Assembly: GCA_949752745.1 (NCBI GenBank)
Contig: OX457027.1
Coordinates: 58,823,342 to 58,887,341, forward strand
Length of the DNA stretch: 64,000 nt
Origin: Protula sp. h YS-2021
Lineage: Eukaryota; Annelida; Polychaeta; Sabellida; Serpulidae
Reading direction: 5' to 3'
The notes below the pieces were generated by a model. That model was not told the DNA's origin, did not search any database, and saw nothing but the letters and a program-made list of their open reading frames with translations. The position numbers and the translations under genes were made by a program. Positions 1 to 11,698 of this stretch are shown here, piece by piece. Numbering within the stretch: position 1 is the first letter of the stretch; each line of letters opens with the position of its first letter.

Positions 1-287
1 TCCCTCTACGTCGGCAATATAGTGAACCTGATAATAACTATGGCAGAGAAAGCTTTTTGAAAACTGGCTCCAATTTTATTTTTAAATGCTGCCTTTTCGC
101 CAACTTTTGGTGGCTCGCCGGAAGGGTGCATTTTGAAGAAATGACTGTTTCTTTAGTGCATTCATTCAAACTTTGAAAGCACTTCGATCAAAACTGCCGT
201 CAAAAAAATATTTTGAAAATTGGCTGCAATGTTTTAAATGCCGCCATTTAACCAGTTTCTGAGGCAACAAGTACGTCAGTGAAACTA
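1..287. repeat. Degenerate tandem repeat flanking the first hairpin element
   Basis: Two diverged copies of a stretch reading roughly 'tttgaaaaytggctscaat...aaatgcygcc' lie about 140 bp apart (near 55-105 and 210-250). A third similar copy lies beyond the next element, near 1,695-1,750. The simplest reading is an older tandem array into which the 288-1,630 element inserted. No coding potential is seen. Confidence 0.45.
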
Positions 288-1630
288 TGTCCCCCGCGTA
301 CAACCGCTGTATTTGATTTTGTTAGGTTCGACTACAACCCTCAAGCAATTCGTATCATGTTCAGGAATATATGTTAACAAACTCACTCAAGTGCTCAAAG
401 ACTGTGTGAATTTTCAAAGTTAAGCTGGGCCAATGCCCTCGGGCAGACGTGACTCATTTACAATACCAATTCTTGTCAGAACCTATACTGCCTATATGTA
501 AAATATTTTGACAATCGATCAAGAAATGTAAGCTTGAGTGTGTTAACAAACTCAAGTGCTCAAGAAATGTGTAATTTTTTTGGGTCAATGTCCTTGGACC
601 GACCTATCTCATTTATAAGACTAAACCTTGTTATCACCCACATTACGTATATGTAAAATATTTTGGACAATCGATTAAAAAATGTTGGCTTCATGGTGTT
701 AACTCACTCAAGTGCTCAAAGACTGTGTAAATTTTTAAAGTTCAGCTGGGCCAATGTCCTTGGGCCGACATGGCTCATTTACAATACCAAACCTTGTTGG
801 TTCCAATACTACTTATAGTTAAGATATGTTATAAATCAATGCAGAAATGTAGGCTTGAGTGTGTTAAAAAACTCATTCCAGTATGTAAGGGTTGTGAAAA
901 TTTCTAAAGTTCAGCTAGGCCAATGTCCTTAAGCCGACAGGGCTCATTTACAATACCGACCTTAATTGGTTCCAGTACTTCCTGTACGTTGAAGATTCCA
1001 ACAATCGATCCAGAAATGTAGACTTGAGTGTGATGACACTCATTCAAATGAGTGAGGATTGGGAAAATTTGTGAAGTTCAGCTGAGCCAATGTCTTTGGG
1101 CCGACATGGCTCATTTACAATACCAACACTTGTTGTTTCCAATACTACTTATACCAAACCTTGTTGGTTCCAATACTACTTACAGTTAAGATATCTTATA
1201 AATCGATGCAGAAGTGTAGGCTTGAGTGTTTTAACAAACTCATTCCAGTATGTAAGGGTTGTGAAAATTTCTGAAGTTCAGCTGGGCCAATGTCCTTGGG
1301 CCGACAGGGCTCATTTACAATACCGACCTTTGTTGGTTCCAGTACTTCCTATATGTAAAAGATTTCCACAATCGATGCAGAAATGTAGGCTTGAGTGAGT
1401 TAACAAACTCATTTAACTGAGTAAGGATTGGGAAAATGAGTGAAGTTCAGCTGAGCCAATGTCCTTGGGCCCACATGGCTCATTTACATTACCGATCCTT
1501 GTTCGTTCCAGTACTACCCATATATTGAATATCTCAACAATCGGTCGAAAAATGTAGGTTTGAGTGTGTTAAAAAAGGTGTCGACAGACGGACAGACAGA
1601 CCCGAAGACTAGTCCCCCGGCGGGGGACTA
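288..1630. repeat. Hairpin-ended element with about seven ~168-bp tandem units
   Basis: A unit containing 'gtaggcttgagtgtgtt' followed by 'gggccaatgtccttgggcc' and 'ggctcatttacaatacc' recurs at about 526, 681, 847, 1,015, 1,209, 1,384 and 1,552 (spacings 155-194 bp), with one more diverged unit from about 360. The array ends in a GACAGACGGACAGACAGAC tract (about 1,583-1,601) and a palindrome, TAGTCCCCCGGCGGGGGACTA-type, at 1,610-1,630. A matching 'gtcccccg' near 289 probably marks the left end. Small ORFs here, including 1,090-1,398, are by-products of the repeat. Confidence 0.8.
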
Positions 1631-1939
1631 AAAAATAATGTTTCTAGAAAAGGCTAGAAGGGGACATTCCCCCAGAATTTGAAAGAATCCCACCAACAAT
1701 ATGAAAGCTTTTTGAAATTGGCTCCCAAAGCAAATTTTAATGGCACCATTGGGCCAATATTTAGCGAATGAGAATTGTTTCTGCAAAAGAAAAAAGCTAT
1801 AGTTTGAGAGACACGATCATCCACGTAGAGCGTGTGAATAGAATACAAAAATTATACACAAAAATTATTTTTGGCGAAAACATAGCAAATTTTCGGATTT
1901 CACCAATTCGCCAAAAATAAAACATAGGCATCAGAGATG

Positions 1940-3154
1940 CCAGCCAATTCGGGATTGAAACTGATATGCAGTTATGGGATGGCACGTCACACGATTCTTT
2001 GTGACATCACACTCAAACCTTGACGTCGCACATTTTAAATGTATATTCTTTCACTATGTAAGGTATCAACGCCTTATATCAAACCGTTCATATCCAAGTG
2101 ATGCGTACAAAGTCGCCTGTATGACAGTGCAATACACGAAAAATTGCCCAAATTCAGAGGGCAATAATTTCAACAATTTTTGGTCCATCAAACTGAAACA
2201 TTGATGCTGCACATCTTCAATATACATTCTTTCACTGTATAAGGTTTCATAGCTTTATATCAAAGCGTACACGTCCAAGTGATGCGTATAAAATCGCCTG
2301 TAAGACCGTGCAATACACGAAAAATTGCTTAAAGGGAAATGCGGGTATCTCTGCGCCATCTAGCGATCGAAATGCGCATTACATTGAATATCGCCGAGTT
2401 TGAATCCATGTTTACACAGTATAAATAACTACTAAATCCGTCCAGATCGAAAAATTCTTTTCAAAGACAAAAAGGGTCGTGTCCAGAAATGGTCTGTATT
2501 GATATTTTGTTCCTAGACGGGCCTATGTTGATTTTTTGTCCATTAAAATCATATTACACTGTTTTCACCACTTATCCATTGAGTCAATGGGATTTTATCA
2601 AAACGATTGTATAATTCTCTTATTGATACGGTGACATATATTTTTTATTTGCTTAAAACATTTCGTATGGCATGTTCTTCAAACAGGGAAAAAATGAGGC
2701 AATTGTCAATTGCGATTATGTGTGAATTTTGCATTTTGATTGAAATTTCTTGGTTTTCCCAATGGTTTCTATAGTAAAAAAAGTATGCGACCTTTCAGTG
2801 TGTTTATTTCTCTTATAATATCGGTGACCCCCCTTTTTCTTTTCAATTTTTCAATGTATACCCTCCAAACATTAAACTGTGAAAGTATGAAGGAAATGTG
2901 AATTGTAGGTGAGATACCCGCATTTCCCTTTAAATTCAGAAGGCCATAATTTCGACTATTTTGGGTCGATCAAACTGAAACCTTGATATTGCACACCTTT
3001 AATATATATTCTTTCACTGAGTTAAATCTGAAAACGATCCGACCACGGAAACTTAACGTTTTTGGTGCGTACAAAACACAGCACCCCAAATGTTAACGGA
3101 CGGACGGGCGGACTAACCGATAGCAATAACCCTCAGCCAAAATTTGGCTGGGGG
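1940..3154. repeat. Hairpin-ended element with three ~180-bp tandem units, split by a MITE
   Basis: The motif 'ttgatrytgcacatctt...atatattctttcact' occurs at about 2,020, 2,201 and 2,982. The first spacing is about 181 bp; the second is about 180 bp once the 601-bp insertion at 2,329-2,933 is removed, so the array was intact before the insertion. The right end has a GGACGGACGGGCGGAC tract (3,098-3,113) and a CCCTCAGCCAAAATTTGGCTGGGGG-type hairpin (3,130-3,154, written here only as a class). A related 'ccagccaatt' near 1,940 may be the left terminus. Confidence 0.75.
2333..2929. mobile_element. piggyBac-like MITE, 597 bp
   Basis: The ends are a perfect 19-bp inverted repeat: AGGGAAATGCGGGTATCTC at 2,333-2,351 and its complement at 2,911-2,929. 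Both sides are flanked by TTAA (2,329-2,332 and 2,930-2,933). A TTAA target duplication is the hallmark of the piggyBac superfamily. The interior has no transposase-length ORF, so the copy is non-autonomous. It sits inside a tandem array whose period is restored when it is removed. The perfect termini suggest a fairly recent insertion. Confidence 0.85.
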
Positions 3155-5897
3155 CTAAAAATGCGCATAAATCAGAGCAAAAAAGTGCCAAAAATGTGAT
3201 AGAATTGGACTAGCGTGCACTGGAGGAAAAATGTTCTAATTTTCAAAGAGAATACAAAAATTATACAGGAAAATAATGTCTGTGAATGCATTTGTTTGGT
3301 TTTTGGGAATTCCCTTGGTACTGTTATGACTGGATCCAGTTCTAAAAATAAACTTGTACTATTGTGCCTCTCGGATGTCTACAAAATATTTTTTTGTCAA
3401 ATTTATCATTGGTCTCTTAAGACACTTTTCCAATATTTTAAGGCGGTGTTAAGAGGTGCCAAGATTGGATTACATAGTCTGGATTACTTACGGCAAAAAA
3501 CAAGAGCCTGGCCTTTATCTAACAACATTTATTTCACTTCTCCCCATGCCACACTGAAGCAGAGATAACAATTTCTCGTGTTTATTATCTATTTTACCTT
3601 TATAATCCAATGGTGGTAGTATGGACCAACTGACACAATGATAAACATTTTTTTTTTCACTCCGATGTGTAACTGGTATATTTATTGCGGACATAGCGTA
3701 GCACCTGTTAATGGATGCGTCAAACTTAAAACTTTCAAATTAGTCAAGAAACTCTAAAATTAAACTGGCTATTATTCTTTCGGATTTCGAAACAGTTTGT
3801 GTGCATTTCGGACAGCCTCTTAAATTATTCCAATTTAACTACACCTCCGAATACACAAATTCATTCTGGGAGTGAAAAAGTAGTTCATATTGCTCATCTG
3901 GTTATGCTACTTCACCGAAAAAAACAAAAAAAAAAAACACAAAAACAGAAAAAAACATACCAACAGTAATTTTGACTCGGAAAATTTAAAGAAATTTCAC
4001 TGATGTTACACTGGAGTTAAACCCTAATCGTCATTTAACGAGTGAGTGACGTTGTTATAGACAGCTACACATTTTGTTCCTTTTAAGATATACTTATATT
4101 TAACATGAAAAGGGCAAATAATTATAAACACTTGCCAATAGTAAACTTGGGTCACTAAAACAATTTAAGTAAGTAATGTTTGATTAGAAAGTTCCCTTCA
4201 AAATACTTCAAGATAACACTAGATTTAATATTTGATGCACGTTAAAAATTCTACAACACGCGTGATGGTTTTTACTCTATTTTTGTCCTTCTACTAAAAA
4301 AACTCTAGCTTACAGTGCATACATTACTAAGAGCTTAAATTTACATAACAAGAAAAGGGAAAAATAATAACATGGTTGACTTACATGTAGCAATATGAAA
4401 CACAAAACACTGAGTGCACCGGAAGCAGTGGAAACCTCGTTTTTTTCCCTCGAGCTATCTGGGATTGTTGAGAAGTTGTCGCGAGCATTCGAGCTCTAAC
4501 GATTTCAATTTTTAAAAGTCAACACCGCGTGTCCCTTACCGACTCCTCGAACACGAAGTTTCACCGTGATTATATAATACAGGTCCGTAGCTTAAGCAAT
4601 AACGACCACATAAACAGTGAACGCCCATAAAGCCAAACCCTCTCCACCCCCCCCCCCCCCACCCCCCATTCACCTGTGTGATTTAACACGACCCCTGGAG
4701 AGATCTGTTATGTATAAGCACAAAGCTGGTGGATGTTAAGCAGTCTTGTGTACTGCACTAAGCATCGAGTCCAATGGGTCGGCGGAACAAGGAAGTGTTA
4801 CACACAACGGACTTTACCGCCGCAGAGATTTGCTGTTGGTCAAGTTTTGCGGAATTTGAAACCGCGTAGAATTTTGCCTCCCATTTTTCTTCCTCACTGA
4901 TTAGTGAAAAATAACTGAACGATACAAATTTTTTCGGGACTCTCTAGAGGGTTTGGCCTTGCAAAAAGCACCACTATGTCAGGCTAAAGGTTACTGGTAA
5001 ACAAAGAACTGGACACAGCATGTCAGATATATAAACATGTGCTCCAAGATACACTCGAAAGGGGTCACAGGGATAGGCCGCCGTTTGCGGAAGATCCACA
5101 GCGAGTCACTCCACCAACAGTCACTTCCGGTTTGTCTCCATCTTTACGTTGCATGATTTTGCTTTACAGATAACCACTTAGTCAGTGTGCGACTCCGAAT
5201 CTTCCACCAACAGCCAATGCAGCATTACCAAGGTATAACAACATCGTCAGTAACGACAACACACTAGCGACGACATATTTTTTCATGTACCTGGGCAAGT
5301 ATAGTCCTCGACATGTGTTGGCTAGTGACATAAGGGTTATAGTAACCGTCAGCGTTTCCAGCCATGCCGCCATAACGAGGTTTCACTGCACATACTGTCC
5401 TGCTTAATTTTCTAAACAAAAATGGCCGTTCCAGTTTCGCCCGTTTTACCTTTTTTTAAATAGTTGAGGAATACTTTGTACTTTATTTAGTCTAAAAAGT
5501 ATCAAGCGCACAAGGCATATAAGCAATAAATGTAGTAAACATTTCAAACAACTAGCTATCGTTATAATGCTTCAAGTTATCTACAGACTGTAATAGGTGA
5601 ATGCTTAAATCTTCAAATAATTTTTTTTTCACAAATTTATCCCCGCATGTGGTGCCCAAACATAAACAAAACCAAAACGTTCAACCCAAAAAAACAACCC
5701 TTTCAGCAAACGTAGTTTTTTGGTTCTATTTTTCACCTATTACATTGAATTAGCGGTTTATTAGCGCACAAAAATCAGACGACTACATTATCATACAAAT
5801 CCAAATTGAACTTTTTTTTGAAATTTCAAATAACCTTCTACCAAACATCCTCCTTTGAATTTTTAGTGGAATTTCGGATACAGGAGTAAATTAACCA
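3155..5897. other. Non-coding stretch, no gene recognised
   Basis: The DNA is AT-rich with stop codons in all frames. ORFs of 60-117 codons (for example 3,215-3,568 plus and 5,182-5,373 minus) lack recognisable domains and splice-linked partners. A C14-A-C6 tract is at 4,647-4,667 and A-rich tracts lie near 3,919-3,955. The region is downstream of the FAM120 gene on its strand. Confidence 0.5.
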
Positions 5898-6327
5898 CTG
5901 ACCGGCGAGTTCACGTGATCACCGGCTTTCATCTCTGGGACTGACCGGCGAGTACACGTGATCACCGGCTTTCATTCCTATGACTGATTGGCGAGTTCAC
6001 GTGATCACCGGCTTTCATTCCTAGGACTGACCGATGAGTTCACGTGATCACCCGCTTTCATTCCTAGGACTGACCGGTAAGTTCACGTGATCACCGGCTT
6101 TCATTCCTATGACTGATTAGCGAGTTCACGTGATCACCGGCTTTCATTCCTAGGACTGACCGGTGAGTTCACGTGATCACCGGCTTTCATTCCTAGGACT
6201 GACCGGCGAGTTCACGTGATCACCGGCTTTCATTCCTAGGACTGACCGGCGAGTTCACGTGATCACCGGCTTTCATTCCTAGGACTGACCGGCGAGTTCA
6301 CGTGATCACCGGCTTTCATTCCCAAGA
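5898..6327. repeat. Minisatellite: ten 43-bp units, each with a CACGTG E-box
   Basis: Ten consecutive units of exactly 43 bp begin at 5,898, 5,941, 5,984, 6,027, 6,070, 6,113, 6,156, 6,199, 6,242 and 6,285. The consensus opens with ctgaccggcgagtt, continues with CACGTGATCACCGG and ends ctttcattcctagga. All ten keep CACGTG even though neighbouring bases vary (ggcgag, gatgag, ggtaag, tagcga). CCGG on both sides of the E-box gives each unit an imperfect dyad. There are no spacers, so this is not a CRISPR array. Confidence 0.95.
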
Positions 6328-9300
6328 CTGACTTTTCACCATTATTCGACAGAAATTTGTAAAATAAAATGTTCAATATTTGCAATACGAACTTTGTTTA
6401 TCGATAGAAAGCAGAAAACATCCTCTTGTTTGTCATTGTTTGAAAAATTCTTTTAGCTTTGCTTTAATTTCATTTATTTCAACGGCTTTCACTCTTTTAG
6501 CTTTCACTCAAAAGCAGCATTTTCGCAAATCAGAAACCCAAAGAGAACCCAGAGCGCATTTTACGAAAGGTTTTAAGTTGTAGATGTAACTTTACCGTGT
6601 TTTTAGATTAATACAAATATTCTTTCCTAACAATGCCAGGAAGAAAAATTTTATTTCTCATCCAACAAGTTAAAAGATAATTAAGCTAGTCGGTGATGTT
6701 CGTTTTTGCCCGGCCGAATTCTATTTTTGAAAATGTTTCCGTTATTTCTCTCTATTTTATTACTATTATTATTATTATTATTTTTTTTTTATTTTTTTTT
6801 TTTTGCATATCATATCAAATCCTCGGTAATCGAAACTGAAATTTTTCAAAGACTGCGAAATCTACTATGATCTTACATCATAAATGATGCGTTTGTTTTG
6901 CATAAAACTTACGGAACTAATGTGAAAGCCATCATTCTGTACATTTCAACTTTTCCTCGGAGAAAATGTGAACGCTGACAGCGACAGCACAAAGCTTCAC
7001 GATAAAAGCTTTCGCAAAAGAGACAATTTCGCCACCTTTTTCTAACTTTCAGATCACAATGATTTGCTTTTAGTGTTACAGCCAGGCCGCCCATTCTTTT
7101 TCTTTCACTTGAAATTTCGCAGAAACGGCTGGGTCACTTTTTAAATTTCCTTTCAACCACTCAGCGAATGAGAAGCAATGCTGTTTTTTTCTTTCTGGCC
7201 CAAGTTAATGAAGGAACGAATTAAACACAAAGTTAAAATCTTACCGACATTGAAAACACAAAATTCCTCGCAAATGATCTTCAATCAAAGAAATTTCATT
7301 TCGAAAAGACATATCCCTTAAAATGTATCCTAGAAACTCGTTAAAATAGCAACTATTACCAACCAATGAACATTACATAAATTCTACATTGTACTTAACA
7401 ACTGTACATACACATTAGTGACGCGTTCTAATGTTTTCATTTTTTTCTCTCTTTTGGTTCAGATTGTCTTCAATTATCCCGCTTTCGCCTTTCTTTTCTA
7501 GATTATCCAGTACTCGTATTACAGAACCACAACATGCTGAATGTTCCGCAAGATCAACAAAACGTTTCCAAAAGTCCGTGCTTTCGCTTTAATTTTAACA
7601 AAAGAACAACAACAGTAACAGGAGTATTTAGCTCACGATATTTTCTGTACGTGTAACTATCCCTAAATCAGTGTGTCCTCATTCAGCCACCAAACCGTCA
7701 CACAAAGACGTACACTTGAATTTTCCTCCTGGCTCACTTTTAGCCTTTTTTTAACTTTGTCTCCTGCACTGAACACAATACATTCGATGTATTTTCAAAT
7801 AAAACACATTGCGCGTAACTTCCGACTTCCGCCGTTACCGCACCTTTTTTTAATCCTCTCGCATTTCGGCAGACCTGCCATGTGAGTGTTTTTGTTTTTA
7901 TCTTAAAACCTGCCTTGACTGAACGCTCAGGCGTCTATCAGTCATCCGCACTTCTCGTAGATTCTCGCGTTATTTTACCTGCGCGCGCATCACGCGCATG
8001 TTTTTTTATACGGCTTCAATATCCTTGCATTCAAAAGTCTTTTATCTTTTCAAGGACATTGTTCTTTTCAAAACGTTACTGCCTGACGGCCGTAATAGTT
8101 CAACTTTCTAATAGGCGGTACTTGCTCGTTCAGAAATATGGTATTTGGTACAAGGCTTGGTAACTATTTTGCATCAGTTTTGTTTTTTACACACCGGCGC
8201 GCGTACCGAAATAACACATTGTTGTATGAAAGAACCCAACATGATTGTGTGCACTCAGAAGTATAAAATGGTTCGAAATAAATCAATAATCAATCGTTGC
8301 GATCAGCGAAATTGTGGTATTATCTCTCGACGCATTCCACCTGAATAAGATCGCTGAGCGGCGACTGCGTCAGATGAGAGAAAGTAGACCCCATTAAATT
8401 GCACTGGATTCAACAAAGAACGCCGAGGGAAGAAGCTCAGAATAATGTTCACAATCGCTTTTTCGCACAAGTCTGGCGAAAACCTTACGTGGAAGGGGAA
8501 GAAGGGGTGCAAGTAAAAAACCTGACCTTGACCCAAATACATAGATCTGACAAGGAAGACCACAGGCCTGTTCGCTTTGCCAGCCTGTTTTAGTTTATTT
8601 TCACGAAATACGAACGGGGCATTGCCACCAAAGTTCGTTTTTACTTCTACACATACATGTGAGAAAGACATCATTAAAGAAAGATAACCGAGAGGCAAAG
8701 CTCCCATTAAATATATTTCAAACATTTTATGAATATTTTCTTTCCCTATTTACAGGATAAATTGTAACTGCATTTGCAACTGGTTATAACATTTTAATAT
8801 TTACAATGAGCGTTCCATTCAGCGCTGTATTTGTCACAGCACATTAAACAATAGAAAAAGTCTGTTTTTACGGGTGCAAACCAGGGCTCCGAATTTTCGA
8901 CGTCAGGGGCGTTGTCCAGACGTTCAAGTTCAAAGGAATAAACGCGTGTTTTTTCTCCTGCCGCAACCCATGGACAAAATCTGTACGTCCCAAAATCGAT
9001 GTTAAAAGTCACAATGCCTGGGATGCCATGCATTCATGTACTAAACATAAACACTTGCAAAACCTATTCGATCTTACGCGTGGGCTTGCTGAACAACAGC
9101 CCACAAACTGGTTTTTCTGTATTTATTCATCTATTCATTACGTATTTCTGTGACACTGTCATCATGTGATGCTCTGTCAATTCCCTTTGCATCGGGCGCC
9201 ATTTTAATATATATATATATATAGATGTCCTTTACATCAGCGAACATTTCACATAAGGCGCAGACGACGCCTCCAGTTTCAGGCAAAAATAGCACAAAGT

Positions 9301-11031
9301 TTTCCTAAATGCAGATTAAGTACGCAGCAACGCGCTTCCCTTAACCTATCTTAAAGACAACATATATGGAGTCGAGCTTCGTTTCTCTTGTACATTAAAT
9401 CATTTATTTATCCAAAAACTTCGAATATAGAAAACCGAGGCCGTACCATTATATGAACGAATGACGACATCCGGCATACAGTGAAGCAAACGGGTCGATT
9501 AAAACGAAACTATTCAATATTTTTACTCGAACTCCAAGATAAAAGGAAAAGCGGTTAACTTCTTCCTCCTTATAATGTTCACAGTTTGCTTTACACATTC
9601 TCTACCTTATCAGACTGAACGGAACAATAGATAAACAAATCAAGATGATTACAGAAGCAGGGCCTCTTTTTTTGTTCACTTGTCACAGATTTAGACACAG
9701 TATACATTGAAGTGTGCCATCATATTTGCCGGCCTGCCGGCCCCGTCTCAGGCATAAAGGTTCCGCCTTTGCCGGCATAAAATGACAATTTAATAACCTC
9801 TTCTTACATTTTTTGTTCAGTTTACTACATTTCACAATCACTTTTCATTATTACGTATAGACGGTAGCCTGTCAACCCCTAAACTCTGTGCAAAGCGAGT
9901 CACATTTTTTTTTCATAAATAATACGTGACTTTTCTGCATTTATCCAATAGACCGCCCTGTACAGAATGGAACAAATTAAATCTTCTACGTGTTCCTCAA
10001 GAGAAGCAGACACATGAATTCTCCGTTCTTAGTGTGGCAATGGCGAATGAATTCAATCACATGTATCACATCTCAATGCATTTTAAATAACAATAACAAG
10101 TAAATAAACAAATAGCATATATTTAGAATGACATATCATAAGCGATATGGCAGAGAAGTGCATGCAGCCGAACCCCCCTCATCTTACCTTGTTTCCTGCC
10201 GAATCTGACGAAGTGACAGGGCAGGGGGGAAATTGAGGTGGTGGAGAAAAAAAAAGAACATCAACTGACCATGCATGATTGCTTAAATTCAAGTGTGAAC
10301 GTTCAATGTACACAAGCTGGCGTTTTGAACACTTTTAAACGGAAACTGCAAATGAACCTTGCAATTCTAACTGCAGATAAAAATTTACATATCGCCAGAT
10401 CGATACTTCTCCCAGTAAACCACACGGGCCAAGCCATTTTGCTTTCAACAAAAAGCATTCCCAACGCCTTTCTTCCAGTATAGCAAACACACCCACAAAT
10501 AAGTAACTTGAGTGTGTTGTGTAAAATTCTATTTACAAAAAAAAAACTCCACTGCATTTCTCGACATTAGGAGTGCTCTAAGCAAATATTTGATCAACGG
10601 ATTCATCTCACTAGCGCGTCAACCATCCGTTTATAAAAATGCAGGTTCATAACGAAAGCACGCTGGTGGCTGGCTGACAACCTGGGTACACTGAATTGCT
10701 CTTGCACTGGATGGTATGGAGGGGAGGGGGTGGGGGTGGGGGGGGGGAGCTGGTGAGGGAGAGGTTGGGATTGACTCAAAGTCCTCGGTTGGATTTAAGG
10801 CCATGACGTTTACATGCAACTTTTCGTACATTTATGCACATTAAGCATTTCCTAATACTATTTAAATATTTTAGGGCAAGTTAAGCACAAATCTTGTATT
10901 TCAACCACTGTTTCACTTCTCGCCACTTCATTCTTTTAACTGACGATTTTTAGCACAACTCTGCATAAATGTACGAAACGTTCAGTGAGGGAGGGGGGGA
11001 GGGGTCGTTTCTATAGACTAGCAAAGGTTGT
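6328..11031. other. 3' flank of FAM120 gene; no coding exon recognised
   Basis: No convincing exon is present on either strand. ORFs such as 8,303-8,725 minus and 10,303-10,557 minus show no family resemblance. Part of the stretch next to 11,032 should be the 3' UTR of the minus-strand FAM120 gene. Candidate poly(A) signals on that strand are TATAAA (10,635-10,630) and AATAAA (9,408-9,403), both weakly supported. An (AT)n run lies near 9,209-9,224 and a G-rich tract at about 10,720-10,750. Confidence 0.45.
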
Positions 11032-11698
11032 TTACGGCTGTTCGCTGCTAATGTCAAACACGCCCATACGCTCATGCCTTTCGACACCGGCACCCATGTG
11101 CTGCATGCTGAACTCCTGGTTCACCTGGTTAATCATGCTGAGATCGTTGGGTCCGAGCGATGACAGGTCGGTTGGCATGCCGGCAGCGTAGTGTGCAAAG
11201 TCTGTCTGACCATTGAGGGCAAGCTGTGGCATCTGTGCCGACTGGCCGAGGGTCACCTCGGGGGAGATAGCCATGCTGGCCATCTGGGCGGCACTCAGCA
11301 GGCCCTGCACATGGCTGCTAATCTGTCCCTGGCCCTGTAACTGTCCGTGTGCCATCTGGCTCTGGCCGAGCCCCATGTGAGGCGGCGGCGGTGGTGGCAT
11401 GGGCGAGTGGTTGAGGCTGACAGGAGGCATGTGTGGTGCCTGACTCAGGCTTACCGGCGTGGCGGCCATGCCGTGGCTCACGCTCATCATGTGGCCGCTC
11501 ATCTGGTGCGGCTGGCCTTGTGCCTGGCTCGCCGCCAGCTGCTGCGCCTGGCTGGCTGCTACAGCAGCGGCGGCGGCGCTCGACTGGGCGTGTTGCTGCT
11601 GCTGCAGCTGTGATGCAGCAGCAGCAGCTGCCGTCGCATTGTAATGCTGCAAGTTTTGCTCTTTAATCAACTGGCTCACAGACACCACGTTACTTCCT
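11032..11698 (-). CDS. FAM120A: FAM120 terminal coding exon 15 (Gln/Ala-rich tail)
   Basis: A 667-nt exon from acceptor gctttacag|aggaag to TAA at 11,034-11,032. The product starts GSNVVSVSQLIKEQNLQHYN, then has poly-Ala and poly-Gln runs, PPPPPP and Met/Gln-rich sequence, ending FDISSEQP. Codons for Ala (GCG/GCT/GCA) and Gln (CAG/CAA) are mixed rather than one pure triplet, so this is selected or old low complexity rather than a fresh triplet expansion. Confidence 0.85.

Noticed and set aside
5898..6327. CRISPR array
   Set aside because: The 43-bp units are contiguous with no spacers and the window is animal DNA.
8303..8725. 140-codon minus ORF downstream of FAM120
   Set aside because: It has no recognisable domain, no splice-linked neighbour and composition like the surrounding non-coding DNA; chance ORFs of this size are expected in 64 kb.
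11347..11666. Plus-strand ORFs of 60-88 codons rich in Trp/Cys/Ala
   Set aside because: They are antisense shadows of the Gln/Ala-rich terminal exon of FAM120.
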